Shown here one piece after another: positions 32,371 through 43,759 of a DNA stretch of 64,000 bases; the first letter of the stretch is position 1, and each line of letters starts with the position of its first letter. The stretch spans positions 32,178,987 to 32,242,986 of the forward strand of contig CP136063.1 in NCBI GenBank assembly GCA_032622095.1. The letters run 5' to 3'. The position numbers were made by a program, and so were the translations under genes. The notes beneath the pieces were generated by a model. That model ran no database searches. It was given only the letters and a program-made list of their open reading frames with translations, and was not told the origin of the DNA. Source of the stretch: Siphonodentalium dalli. Its lineage: Eukaryota > Mollusca > Scaphopoda > Gadilida > Siphonodentaliidae.

Positions 32371-32529
32371 TAGAAGATCGATGTAGCTGAGCTTTAAAGG
32401 TGGATTATCTCTTTAAATAACAAATTTTAAATAGTTGCGTGGGTATAAAATAATAAATATGAACTGAAGACCCCTGTCCGGAAAAGCTTCTATCAATTCA
32501 TAGATTTTATTTTGAATATTAAATCGGGA

Positions 32530-32910
32530 CCGTTTATGCGTCTATTTTTAGAACAGACCATTCCGATGATACCATATTGCAATATAGAGCACTGGGCTTT
32601 TCCAATGGCTACGCACCGAAAGTCAAATGTCCCAGATTTATTGTTTTGTTCCACAGATATAAGCGATAATGAGTATAATTAACATTTGTGACAAAATTGT
32701 ACAATAAAATTTCTGGTCTCTGTTAACAGTAACCACTATTGTTTGTTAGCTGAACAAACACACCTTTTTAGACCAGAAAATATTGAAATAAAATTAATAT
32801 TAATTGATAGAAGCATTTCCAGACAGGCGTCTTCGATTCATATATAATATTTTATTCCCCGGTATTTAAACTATATAAAACATGTTTACAAAGAGATAAT
32901 CAACCTTTAA
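32530..32910 (+). repeat. dispersed repeat R3, copy 2
   Basis: Aligns to 9095-9470 and 33215-33435. It retains an unoccupied TTAA at 32907-32910, in the same context (acaaagagataat-caacc-tttaa) where copy 3 carries the piggyBac insertion. Confidence 0.75.
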
Positions 32911-33214
32911 ATCTTTCTTCAAATTGACATACTATATTAATAAATTTTACAGTATTTTAATGAAATCAGTTTTCAAATATTTAATTAAATATGCATATTT
33001 TTCATCTTTACCATCATTGAGGTTACACAAAAGATTTTCTTTTCTTTTTACCGCCTACGTCAAATTTGTTCACATCTAAAAGGTTTTTAAACCAGGCTAT
33101 TCTTGTGGCCTTATGTTCATTCTGGACTGTTGACACTGCGACATGTCTCTAAATTAATCAAGGAAATTAACTTTGGAAGACATGGATATGCAATCATGGC
33201 ATATCGTCGTTTAA

Positions 33215-33435
33215 TTGTGACAAAATTGTACAATAAAATTTCTGGTCTCTGTTAACAGTAACCACTATTGTTTGTTAGCTGAACAAACACACCTTTTTAG
33301 ACCAGAAAATATTCGAAATAAAATTAATATTAATCGATAGAAGCATTTCCGGAAAGGAGTCTTCGATTCAAATCTAATAATTTATACCCCGGTAACTATA
33401 TAATACATGTTTACAAAGAGATAATCCACCTTTAA
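33215..33435 (+). repeat. dispersed repeat R3, copy 3, left of piggyBac
   Basis: Closest to copy 2 (for example 'ctgaacaaacacacctttttagaccagaa'-type landmarks). It ends at TTAA 33432-33435, the left target site of the piggyBac element. I could not follow the repeat beyond the right end of the transposon. Confidence 0.7.
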
Positions 33436-36352
33436 CCCTTAAAGGTCGATATATGAATATTCCGAGTTTTCAAAACTCCCGCGGTAAACATCGTAATTCT
33501 AATAGAATCAGCTACTTCCGGTATGGTATTCACCCCGGTAATGATGACGTATTACGCATACAAAATGTCCGCGCCCATGCACGTTTTTATCGGTGATTTT
33601 TCGATCTTTTTTATCATGTTACACCTGGTTTACTACACCTGAGTTTCTGCGGATACAATATGCCATCTTTGCGGCCGAGAAAGAAAATAATTCCGGTTGA
33701 AATACCAGATTATTCCGACTTAGATGATAGTTTATCGGACTCGGAAGAGAATGAATCTGACTATGATGAAAATAGCGACTCCGATGGACACGGTGACGCA
33801 CTTGAACAATCAACAACACCTGTCACACCTGCTGATACCTGGACTAAAAATCTTGTTCGTCGTGCAATTCCAGGATTTGACAGGAATAATACCGGTCCTC
33901 AGCATTCTTTGGATGAGAATTCAACAGAAATTGAGTTCTTGGAACTTTTTCTGACTGATGAAGTTTTAGACTTAATTGTTTTCCAAACAAATTTGTTTTC
34001 ATCACAAGTTGAGGAGGACACACCTATATCCAGGAAATGGACATTTACAGATAAGTCCGAGATTCGCGCGTTTATTGGACTGTTGATAGGCCAAGGAATA
34101 ATGAAGTTACCATCGATCCGTGACTATTGGAGTACCAATACTTGGATGAGGAATCAAAAGATTTGAATCGATTTGAATCGATCGTTCACTTACTGCACTT
34201 GAACAACAACATCATGGACTTACCTCGGGAGAACCCTAACCGAGATAAACTTTTCAAGATTCGACCATTCTTGAATTTAATGTGTTCTCGGTTTATGCAG
34301 AACTTCAATCCACATCAACCTGTTAGCATTGATGAAAGCATGATTGCCTTCAAAGGCAGAAATTCCATGAAACAATACATGCCAAAAAAACCAATCAAGA
34401 GGGGGTTCAAGAATTGGGTTTTAGCTTGCCCGAACACAGGGTATACCTATGCATGTGACCCGTATACTGGGAAAGATAGCTCTCCAAAGAGTGAAACTCT
34501 TGGAGCTAGTGTTGTATGCAAGTTGGTCTCATTGTTACCAACAAAAGATAATTATATTGTACACTTTGATCGTTTCTTCTCGTCGGTCAGTTTGGCGGAA
34601 ACTCTTCTCCGTGAAAACATTTATGTGTGTGGGACTATAATGACGAATCGCATCGGAATTCCAAAGGACCTATTGGATAAAAAAGCACTGAAAGCATTGA
34701 AACGTGGTGAGAGTATAGCCAGACAGAAAGATGAACTAAATTGTGTTGTTTGGAAAGATAACAAACCTATTCACATGCTTTCCACTGCATATCCTGTGTC
34801 AGGTGACACCACTTGTTTTCGACGGAATAAAACTGGAGATAAAACGTCATATCCCATCCCCCCTTGTATCAAGGCCTACAACATGGGTATGGGAGGTGTG
34901 GACATTGCTGACCAATATCTAAGCTACTATTCTGTGGGGTATCCAACCAATAAATGGTGGCAGCGATTCTTTTTCCACTTTATCAACATTGGAATTGTCA
35001 ACGCATATATTCTATTCAAAGAAATGCATCCCGGTGGGGCATACACAAAATACAAGGAAGACGATCATAAAAAATTTAGGCTTGCTTTGTGTGAAGAACT
35101 GACAGCAGACTTCTGTTCTAGGAGAAGAAGGAGTGGAATTGAGCCAGTTGTTGTTCCAAAAAACAGAAAGCTGGAACATAATTATGAAAGATTCCCTGGT
35201 AGAATCCAACAATGTCGAATCTGTGCAGACAAACGGAAAGAACTAAAGAAGAAGGGTTTACCAACCAAGAGGCCTAGAGAGTCTGTATTTGGATGCAAAG
35301 CATGTACCCAACATTTATGTAGAGACTGCTATGCTGCTACACACCAATGAATCCTGAAAATCCAGTAATTTCTTGTACAGGTGTGAAATCTAATTACAGG
35401 TGTGCTCGTTAGTAGACTTTACCCTAATTTTTACATATAGATGTAAATTTGTTCTATACTTGTACTAGTAATTACATAATTTATTAATGCAAATGTCATT
35501 ATTCAGCACAATTAGTAGTCCATATTCTTCACAGTTTCCTTACAAGTGTTTGTGACAAAAGGCTTGTGCCAATTTTCATTTATTCAATACTATAATTGAG
35601 AAACGGCAACTAACAGTCTGTAAACTCACCTGTAATTAGTACAGTTTCTCACAAATTGGGACATTATTAGTATGTGAAAGACATTACATCTATAAATGTA
35701 TCTGAAAACATGTTATTTTGAGACATTCAATATAAATTTTATATTATGAAATAATATTTGCAACTTTCATTGCTTTCATTTACCTGTTCACAGGTAACTG
35801 TCAGCTGATTGACAGGTGAAGCCCTGGGTCAAAAGTTGACACCCCCATCCAGATATATTGGCCCATACAACATTTCAGGACAATGTACAGGGACACAAAG
35901 TAACAATAATGTACTATAATAATCATTTCATTACAACAGGTAAAACTCAGAATCTGTGAATATTTCATCTTATAACCATTGGTTGTTAGTCGTCTACCTG
36001 AGACTGAGATAATTTTTTCCAGCCATCCAAAGTTGTGGAAATTGGCCAACAAAGGTTATATTTGATCTTATATCTCAAATATGCTGAAAATATTCAAACA
36101 CAAGAGAGAAATTCAATTGAGAACATCAATTTATTAGTTTTTCAATATTTTACCTGTTGATTACAGGTAAATTTGACAGGTGACAACCATGTTAGCTCAG
36201 GTGCGACATGTCACAATTTATAGAACTTTCATTTACCTTGAGATTGACATATGTTACTTCACTGTACCTTAATCCTTTGTTGTGTTGTATGAGCTATACT
36301 AATACCACCCTAGAATAGTCATTATATTGCTAAATCTCCAGACCCTTAAGGG
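33436..36352 (+). mobile_element. full-length piggyBac transposon
   Basis: The left end CCCTTAAAGGTC and the complement of the right end CCCTTAAGGGTC agree at 11 of 12 bases. TTAA sits outside each (33432-33435, 36353-36356). These are the hallmarks of piggyBac, which inserts at TTAA. The 2,917-bp element carries one transposase gene with a frameshift, followed by about 1 kb of AT-rich non-coding 3' sequence in which I see nothing else. Intact ends mean it could still be moved by a transposase supplied elsewhere. Confidence 0.92.
33660..35350 (+). pseudogene. piggyBac transposase (DDE_Tnp_1_7), frameshifted
   Basis: ATG at 33660 opens an acidic N-terminus (LSDSEENESDYDENSDSDG), then the domain start (FLELFLTDEVLDLIV, SEIRAFIGLLIG) to a stop at 34166. 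Coding resumes in another frame about 34150 and runs to 35350. Catalytic motifs are present: SIDESMIAFKGR (first D), IVHFDRFFSS (second D, with R where N is usual) and MGGVDIADQ (third D plus partner D). The C-terminus has a cysteine-rich cross-brace finger, CRIC ... CKAC ... LCRDC ... H. Together about 560 residues, normal for the family. A 10-bp tandem duplication (atttgaatcg twice) lies at the break near 34160. The frameshift should prevent a full protein. Confidence 0.9.
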
Positions 36353-36524
36353 TTAAAACCTCTCTCCTTTTCTGCAAGGATGGGTTGTGTACTACTGAGA
36401 GCAGTGGTTTGTGAACCACTCCGTAGGTATGTATTCATAACAAAGCCAGTTACTGACTGGTAAACCCTTTTATTCGTTGATATCACCGGAGGTATGGTGG
36501 TTATTAAATCATTTTCTGTACTTA

Positions 36525-36900
36525 CCCCACTGGACAAAACAAGTGTCCATTGGCACCGCGGTGTATTTGCCGTTCGGCCCGCGGTGTCAGAGTTTGTAAC
36601 TGCAGTTGAGCACCGCGGCCGAACGGCAAGTACACCGTGGCCCAACAGCAAGTACACTGCGGCCGAAAGGCAACTACACCGCAGCCGAACGGCATGTACA
36701 CCGTGGTTAGATTTCTGGTTAGTATCGTCTTTTTTCAGTTTAATGAACGTACACCGCGGCAATTACACCATGGCCGAACGGCAAGTACACCGCGGCCCAA
36801 CTGAAGTTAGCTGGTGGAGCCGCGGTGTAGTTGCATTTCAGCCACGGTGGCAACGCTAACTGCACCGCGGTTAGGTGGACACTTGTTTTGTCAAGCAGGG
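36525..36900. mobile_element. 376-bp TA-flanked MITE with CACCGCGG arrays
   Basis: The left end CCCCACTGGACAAAACAAGT and the complement of the right end (CCCTGCTTGACAAAACAAGT) match over most of 23 bp, and TA lies outside both (36523-36524, 36901-36902). The interior consists largely of repeated 'accgcgg', 'gccgaacggcaagtacaccg' and complements on both strands. The overlapping ORFs on both strands (36494-36859 plus, 36346-36762 minus) are consequences of that repetition. Non-autonomous; a Tc1/mariner-type mover is inferred from the TA flanks. Confidence 0.78.
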
Positions 36901-37153
36901 TAGCTTAAAGTGTTTGTTGCGAAAAATCCTAAAATGTTTTCATTTATTCACATTCTGATTCAGTTATGCACCCTCTTTGCATAAAACATTCCCCCAATGT
37001 ACAAAAGTTACGAGTGTTTACGTTTCTGGATGCTTGGGGAAACCCCGGACCGTCAGCGATTTGGCCAAACCAATGATTTTGCGAGAAGATCGATGACGTC
37101 ACACCGAGAGGACTTCCGGGCACCGGCATTCCAAAATAATTTTCTTTTTCAAA

Positions 37154-37344
37154 ATGTCTGATGAAGGTGACTCTTCGGGTTTTTCAACCGTTTCCGACTC
37201 GTCGGGGGAAGATGATTCCCAAATTCAAGTTGGAGCTTATCTCCACGAACCGGAGTAAGCGGCAAACGGTACTAATGTTGGATTGAGGCCTCCAAACGAG
37301 CCAGATATGGATTGGCGAATAGACCCACAGCGTGTTGGTGATTG
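37154..37344 (+). pseudogene. first exon like P2X7-type intracellular-domain (P2RX7_C) proteins
   Basis: ATG opens MSDEGDSSGFSTVSDSSGED, then QIQVGAYLHEPE, an in-frame TAA (37256-37258), and NEPDMDWRIDPQRVGDW before a GTGAGT donor at 37345. A multicopy invertebrate family has this layout: an acidic start, a Y-x-F/H-EP motif, then 'R-x-W-C-x-C' leading into the P2RX7_C cysteine domain. The stop codon makes it a pseudogene. No second exon with the expected W-C-x-C was found downstream. Confidence 0.45.
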
Positions 37345-38306
37345 GTGAGTGATCGTTGTTCCTAATAGTAATACCAGTATTATTACCAGAATACATTAAC
37401 ACGATAAACATGCACTAGGTATTGGCAACTGACTCGTTTACATGTAATTATTATAAAATGCATCGGCTAATAAATACTAGGATTAAGGGAGAGTTTAAGT
37501 GGCTAAATTTGATTCATGTTTTCCAAGCAAATCTCTTCAGCAAAAGTTACATACATTACAACTAGCCAGTAGCCTAGTTCTAAAGATTCTAATTTCTAGG
37601 TGTGGGTTACTTTGAGTCTGACCGACTTGGTGTGGTATTGAAACAATATATATTCATTTGGATTTCAATTTGTTCCAATAGAAGTTTGGTTTATATTGAT
37701 TTTTTTCAAAAGTACATGTACATGTACTAGTAGGTGAAGTGTTGTACATGTAAAATCTCAATAATAAATTTATAATTATAGCAACAAGTTACCAAACTAA
37801 TCACCAGCTAGCTTGCTATGTCTGTTTTGTAATATTGCTGCTTTAGTTCACAGAAACTGCTTCATATATAAATGAAAAACTTTTGCTGCAGGGATTTGCA
37901 TACAATGATACATGTAGATATTACCATTAAAATTTGTCACACTCACTTGACCTTCTGAAAATTATTGTTTTGCTAAGTACATGTACTCCCTCTTGCGCGT
38001 GACCTGCAACTGGTCAATTGGTTGTGCCTAGTAGTACAATACTAGTGCCATGCAGTTGTGAGCCCACTAATTGGGTACCAAGTAAGTTAGTATCAGTACC
38101 CAGTAGATCAATCATGCCATAAATCTCTACTCCAGCTAACGCCCGTGCGTCAGCTGGAGTTGAGATTCATGGCATGATCCAAGGGTAGAATACTAATGAA
38201 TTCATAGGTAGTGTGTGAACTTTTGCGAAACTAAATAACAGTGTAGAATAACACTAACATTATGCTACGTAAGACTACACGGTTGTGATACATGGTTTGC
38301 TATGTC
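37345..38306. other. non-coding, with one hairpin
   Basis: AT-rich sequence, probably intron or spacer. The only structure seen is the inverted repeat at 38111-38179. No ORF or exon with recognisable motifs. Confidence 0.45.
38111..38179. repeat. 69-bp imperfect hairpin
   Basis: Left arm ATCATGCCATAAATCTCTAC and right arm complement ATCATGCCATGAATCTCAAC continue to pair through CTCCAGCT, giving stems of about 28-30 bp around a short GC-rich loop (aacgcccgtgcg). Could be a hairpin MITE core or a structured RNA. Confidence 0.7.
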
Positions 38307-39868
38307 CCTAAATGTTTTTTAAAACATGGTTGCATCAGTCATCTTGCATTTTGCCTGACTAAATTCTTTAGCACAACCTACATGATAAACTCATTTATTA
38401 TGCGATGGGTGACTATGTCAACCAGAATTTGTGGTGTATGTTTTTTATGAATTTTTTTTACTTTCAGATTACAGATGCTTGCCGTGCCACAGAAACTGTT
38501 TAAGTGGCAGGAAATTGACACATGGCCATTATCACCGTCCACTGTGTTTAGAAATAAAATCAAGAAAAAATGACTTCAGGACGCATGTGTCAAAAACATG
38601 CAAGGCAAAAAAGAAACCAGACACCTCCGCCTTAATTCTCCCTATGAATATACCAGACACATCCACCTTAATTATAAAAAATCCAGATAATAAACCAGAA
38701 CAAAATGACACCTCTACAGAAATAAATAGAGACATATCGAAAGATAAGACGGATGGGCCATTGCCAAAAATAAGGAAGTATTCGTATCGATTGGGAAGTT
38801 GTCCTGTGTGTTCAGAGGAAATGTTGTTAAAAAACGCCATATAAATCACAAACATAAGGATGCAACAGAAGACATCAATGCCAACCATTATTTGAGGGGA
38901 ATCTGTGTCGACGAAGAGCATGGTATTTTTATGGTGAAGAAAGCATTCAAAGGGTTTCCTCGACCATTGCATGTTCGATTTGACCGAAAACAGAATATCC
39001 TATTCTGTGAGGATAAGTCATGTGAGGCAATTGGTGAAATATATTTGCGATCCGGCGAGCGGTATTTCGAGTGCAAGCATCTTCGGTCAATCCACTATGC
39101 TCAGCATCAAGCAAATCCAAGCAACATAACTGAAGAGGATTTAAAGAGATTCCATGATCTAAATCTTTTAAGTTCTGAAAATTATGCTTCGGCATCGTCA
39201 TTATTGTCCAAATCAGCATCAATTGGAGCACCTTTGATTGTGACTTGCGAAACAGACTATCCAGACCGTGATAATATAGTGTTTTTCTCAGTGTTCCATG
39301 GCGATGAGACACGGTACAGGGGGAAGCTGGGTCGGGTTGTTGTAAAGTTAAATCATGATGACAATAGCTTAAAATGTGACTGCAAGCCAGGGCACCGTTC
39401 GTGCATTCATCGAAGGCTAGTGAGATGCTTGGTCACCAACAATACACTAAAGGAGCCAAGAAAAGACCCAGTAATGGCAAGTGCCTACCCCGGGGCACAT
39501 GTGAAATATGTTCTTGGATATATCTCCTCTTCCAAAAGAATTCCAATTGATGTACAAGAAAGAAATGTCTGGAGTTAGTGATGTGACGCCATCAGAGACC
39601 ACATGCTCTGAATGTGGGTCACAGTAACTAACAAAAAAAGTTATATCAAAGAAGGGAATCATATATTGCTTGGATGGGATTGTTGAAAGAGGCAAGTGTC
39701 CTTTTTAGTCCCACATTCAAAAACAGTTGTATTATATGTATGTAATCAGTCTGTCCATTCATCTATATGTACATCTCTTAGCACTTTTAGTTTAACATTA
39801 CAAAGTCAAGTTTGAGCTATTGCCATGAGTTGGCATCTATCATATATGTGTGTATGCATGAATACATC
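38307..39868 (+). repeat. duplicated segment K, copy A (sister at 60.4 kb)
   Basis: From 'cctaaatgttt' to 'gcatgaatacatc' this 1.56-kb stretch is about 98% identical by eye to 60381-61939, while both sets of flanks differ. The segment includes intron-like sequence before the TTTTACTTTCAG acceptor and non-coding sequence after the gene. It was therefore copied as DNA, not from a spliced transcript. No terminal inverted repeats or target duplication were found. Confidence 0.85.
38470..39710 (+). pseudogene. zinc-finger/SWIM protein, KDZ- or HMGXB3-like, copy A
   Basis: The exon starts after TTTTACTTTCAG. Domains in order: a Cys/His-rich start (CLPCHRNC ... YHRPLCLEI ... THVSKTC), a linker rich in PDTS, a C2H2-like finger (CPVCSEEM ... 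INHKHK), a middle domain, then a SWIM-type C-x-C-x6-C-x-H (CDCKPGHRSCIH). In another frame follows a CSECGSQSLTKKVISKKGII segment ending at a stop. This order resembles KDZ-transposase/HMGXB3-like proteins. This copy has lost 7 bp near 38838, shifting frame inside the C2H2 finger. A second frame change near 39570 is shared with copy B. Dead gene fragment. Confidence 0.55.
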
Positions 39869-41826
39869 AAAAAATTATGTTATCACACCGTACAGGTCAC
39901 ATCTATCATCCACTCATCACCAAATGGATTTTCTGGGTGACCTCTAGATGGGAGCCATAAATTGTTTTCCAAATTTCAATTAAATACATGACCAACAGAT
40001 GGGAGCTTGTAATTTTTTTTCCCAAAATTCATTAGAAATATATGGCTGCCAGCAGTCATCTTGGATTTCAAATCTCAAACCACCGGCGCACCCTTCAGCA
40101 TCATTTATTGGAGAAATAATTTACAGGAATTGGAATCAAATATGGAATTCACTCATATTTTTTCCCGCAACAATGTGTGCATGAATTTAAAATTGAGCAA
40201 GAAATAGTATGACTCTTGAGATTATACCAAACCACAGGGAACATCATGAGATAATGATATTTATATAAGTGCATGCAATTTGAAGACTATTATTCATATG
40301 CAAAACATGGTAAAATTTCCAATTGTTGTAATGTTTGTTTGAAATCAGGCATTTTGTTACTATGTCTCAGCATCTACCAATCTCATCTGATGATCTGTTT
40401 GAGACATATATGTAACTAATATCAATTTCAATTTATTGTTAAATATCTTATTGCAATGGGAGTTGCTGTGATTATACAGAATACTGATGAAAAAGTATAA
40501 AATGAAACATAATTAGAAAAAAATAAAACTGACATAGCCTATCAGTATTCACACAAGTCATTCACAGTACTATGATCACCTGTAACTGGATAGCATGTAA
40601 AATCCATTCTATTATATAGCATCTGGTCTTATGACTGTTCAGTGTCAACCGATTACATTGATATTGGCTATATGTATGTTTCACAACAATATTTTGAGTG
40701 AGTTCAAAATCCTGATTTGTACCATGGTATGGTACACATACCGGTACCTGCATGGTTTATTTCTGATCGGACTTCTAAAATATGTTTCAGCAAATTAATG
40801 TATAAAATTCCAATTGTGTATTCGATCCATGACTATTTTTATTTCGTATTTTTTATATATTTTTCGGAGCTCCGAGAGTCCGACATTTTGGTGTCATCGC
40901 CTTCAAATCGGCTTCTCTGATTGGTTAAAAAAGTCAAGGCTTACCCAATCAGATCGTTTGGTTTATATTTGGTTCATGTTCGTGGTTTGCCATTGGATTT
41001 AATCGATAAAATAAATGGATAATAATCTTGCTCAAATTAGTTATTTTAACAAATATTATATCCATATTGACACTCACACCGTCATTCTTATATATTAATT
41101 AAATGCAGTGACTCTCGATGGCGAAATAATTTTCGTTAGTTTATCGCTAATAGTTGCGTCCCGAAACGAGATGTAAATATTTACAATTGGGCGTAGTTCA
41201 GATGATGTTTTCTGTGGAGTGGTACGGTCGATTTTCTTCAGATTTTTGGCGATGTTAGTAGAATACTGTATTCCTCCAGTTGGCATAGCACCTGAATACT
41301 AACTTATTAGTTTCACGCACCCGAACAAGTCCATAATATAACTTTAATCCTCATTATTATCACTTTACAGAAGATTTCTTAGACCAAATCTTCTACATCC
41401 ACACCAGCTTGTGATATTTGTTGGGTGGATTCTGTTTTGGAATGTGTCATGTCCCGTTACTCTTCTATAATATACTGTACGCCCAGAATTGAGGGCGGGA
41501 CTTATCATGCACGAATGTCATTGTATTACGTCAAATGGACGTAATAGCCCATCTATGGACATGTGAATGAATTAATAAATTTCCAGGTATATTTAATATA
41601 TACAGTAAAGAATGCAGGTTATAGATTTCTACCTCTTATCCAATGTTACTAAGCCATTTGGTTTCTATTAGAAACTAAACATAGTGTGTAATGTTATAAT
41701 TGTTATTCAAAGAATATTCTGACTTATGATACTTTTCTCATCTAAATACTGATTATTTCATTCAGTGGGGGGGGGTCACTTAAAATCTCTGAATTAAAAA
41801 TTAATATCTCAACTGTTCTCTCTCAG
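39869..41826. other. non-coding, nothing recognised
   Basis: Contains diverged intergenic-repeat phrases (gggtgacctctagatgggag at about 39.94 kb) that have relatives at 60.2-60.4 kb. A frame after TTTACAG at 41369 (RFLRPNLLHPHQLVIFVGW) is open for about 30 codons, but I cannot link it to a family. Otherwise nothing supported. Confidence 0.4.
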
Positions 41827-41987
41827 ACAACCAAGAATCATCACAGCTGCATCTGACACCGAAGACACCAAGGCCTATTACAACAAGTTCTCCAGCTGCT
41901 CACAGCTTCATCTGACACCGAAGACACCAAGGACTATTCCAACAAGTTCTCCAGCCGCTCACAGCGGTTTGTCGTCAGTAAAGAAAG
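41827..41987 (+). CDS. candidate exon with internal 59-bp duplication
   Basis: Bounded by CTCTCAG and AAAG|GTGC. The sequence 'catctgacaccgaagacacc' plus 'aaggnctattncaacaagtt' occurs twice, 59 bp apart. Because 59 is not a multiple of three, the two copies are read in different frames (SDTEDTKAYYNKFSS versus LHLTPKTPRTIPTSSP). One phase gives an open frame throughout. No family recognised. The donor is weak and its phase does not join cleanly to the next candidate exon, so an intermediate exon or misprediction is possible. Confidence 0.3.
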
Positions 41988-42517
41988 GTGCAATTGTTAG
42001 TATTTTTCTAATTATTGTATGTTTTGTCTTCCACTGGGTACTGTTCGCTATGTACCGTAGTACATGTACCATATAATCATAATCTGACTACTTTGATGTA
42101 AAATATTGCATCTGGGATAAATAATTATTCATGAATTATAATCTGAACATTATATAGCATTTGCATAATTCATTGACCCGAACATAGATTTGAGCTGGAA
42201 TTGTAAATAAAGTAGTTCACATAGACCTACCAGTATAGTTAGGTAAATAATAAATCAATATAAGTCAAGAAGCAGGCCGTGTATTTAAAAAAAATTGACA
42301 AGGTGAGTAATTAACTCACAATTAAAATGAAAAAAAAAATCAGAAAACTTAAAAAATTCAGCCTGACCAAAATCAGCAGTGGATTCTAAGTCAAAATGGG
42401 AAATATTATAGTAAAATTTGGGAGAGAGACTGTACCCATATTCAAACTCAGCTTCATACAATTACAATTGTTTCATTCTGATGTAGATGAATTGGACATC
42501 AATGTATACATTTTCAG

Positions 42518-42686
42518 AGTGAACACATGGTGCCATTGGTGGTTCAACAAACAAACCCAGAGCAATATATGGAAGTACTAGTTGACAGCCATATGCTTCA
42601 AAACAACAGTTACCAATGCCATCGGCAGTTGATATTAATCGACAATTTAACAGTAAATGTTACAATGCAAGAACCAGAGATCAAGA
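42518..42686 (+). CDS. candidate internal exon of an unknown gene
   Basis: Flanked by ATTTTCAG and AGA|GTAAGA; 169 bp, phase 0 in and phase 1 out. It encodes EHMVPLVVQQTNPEQYMEVL, then DSHMLQNNSYQCHRQLILID and NLTVNVTMQEPEIK with no stop. The composition is clearly protein-like and splice signals are good. No domain identified. Confidence 0.4.
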
Positions 42687-42839
42687 GTAAGATTCAACTC
42701 AATCATTAAATCCATCAAATATTTGCTTTGTGAAGAATTCTGATTTATGATTTCATGATTAGATACTAGGCTCATGTTAAGAAACTTTTGAGAAATATTT
42801 GCAGAATATATATTATCAGGTCCAATAACTATCAATATA

Positions 42840-43224
42840 TGTGATCCGCCATAACCCTGTGCCAATGCATTCTCTTATATATTCTCCTAACAATTTTTCA
42901 TCATTTTTTTTAAATAAATGTTTCTGACAATTTTTAGGACATAAAATAAAAAACATCCATTACCCTGCAGGGAGCCCCACACATATATAGAAGCATATAG
43001 AAGAGTGTCATCTGCTCATGTTTGTCTGGAGCTCTGTATGGGTGAAATTATAAAATTGTTAAAGAATACAAGAAAAAGTTATTGAAATTGCAAAAAATTG
43101 TTAGGCCAATGCATTCTCTTATATATGCGAGGCAACCTATGGTCGACTCGCATATATAAGAGAATGCATTGGTACATGGTAAAAAAATCCCGACTTACGA
43201 CTGGATTTGATATGGCGGGTCACA
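42840..43224. mobile_element. palindrome-bearing MITE family 3
   Basis: The left end TGTGATCCGCCATA and the complement of the right end TGTGACCCGCCATA match at 13 of 14 bases, with TA outside both (42838-42839, 43225-43226). It contains a truncated palindrome arm at 42861-42886 and a complete 69-bp palindrome at 43105-43173, the same sequence as in families 1 and 2. Terminal repeats and target site differ from the TTAA families. Confidence 0.65.
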
Positions 43225-43425
43225 TATTCACTAGACCAGTATCAGAATCAGTAATTTCCATCTTATTTATCTGAATCTAATCTTTTGAGGTACTCGTAAA
43301 TTTTATGAACTGAATGAAGCCTGTAAATTTATATGAACTGAAACGTGTTCAGTATTAGTATGCCTACAATCAACCTTCCATATATATCAATTTTAAACGT
43401 ATTTTCTCTTTATTTCTCTTCGCAG

Positions 43426-43454
43426 GAATTAGACAGAATAGTACTAGAGAATAA
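43426..43454 (+). CDS. candidate terminal exon
   Basis: After TTTATTTCTCTTCGCAG the phase-1 continuation from 42686 gives RIRQNSTRE and a TAA. The strong polypyrimidine tract and compatible phase support it, but it is only nine codons. The TA-flanked MITE at 42840-43224 lies in the intervening intron. Confidence 0.35.
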
Positions 43455-43759
43455 AGACATGAGAATCGCAACATGACTAAATTAATTGACAATTTATACA
43501 TAGATAACACTTTGAGCAAAAATAACATCTATGTATGTTATTCAAGACTTATCTATCCTAGAAACATGTTAACCTACGGGATAACAACATCTGCATCTTT
43601 CCGCATGTACATGTAGTTTATTTAACTGTAAATATGTTTATTCCTTGTAGTTCTATAGCTATCTCATTGTAAATATATGTATTGTTTGCAAGCAAAAATT
43701 GAGGGAAAAAAGTAATACAAAGCTTCCATAACTGTATATCAATGAACATTTTTAATGGA

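Noticed and set aside
36346-36859. Overlapping ORFs of 138 and 121 codons on opposite strands
   Set aside because: They follow from the CACCGCGG repeats and inverted symmetry of the 376-bp element.
38532-39312. 146- and 121-codon minus-strand ORFs opposite the zinc-finger/SWIM gene
   Set aside because: Antisense shadows of the plus-strand coding sequence; they break in copy B.
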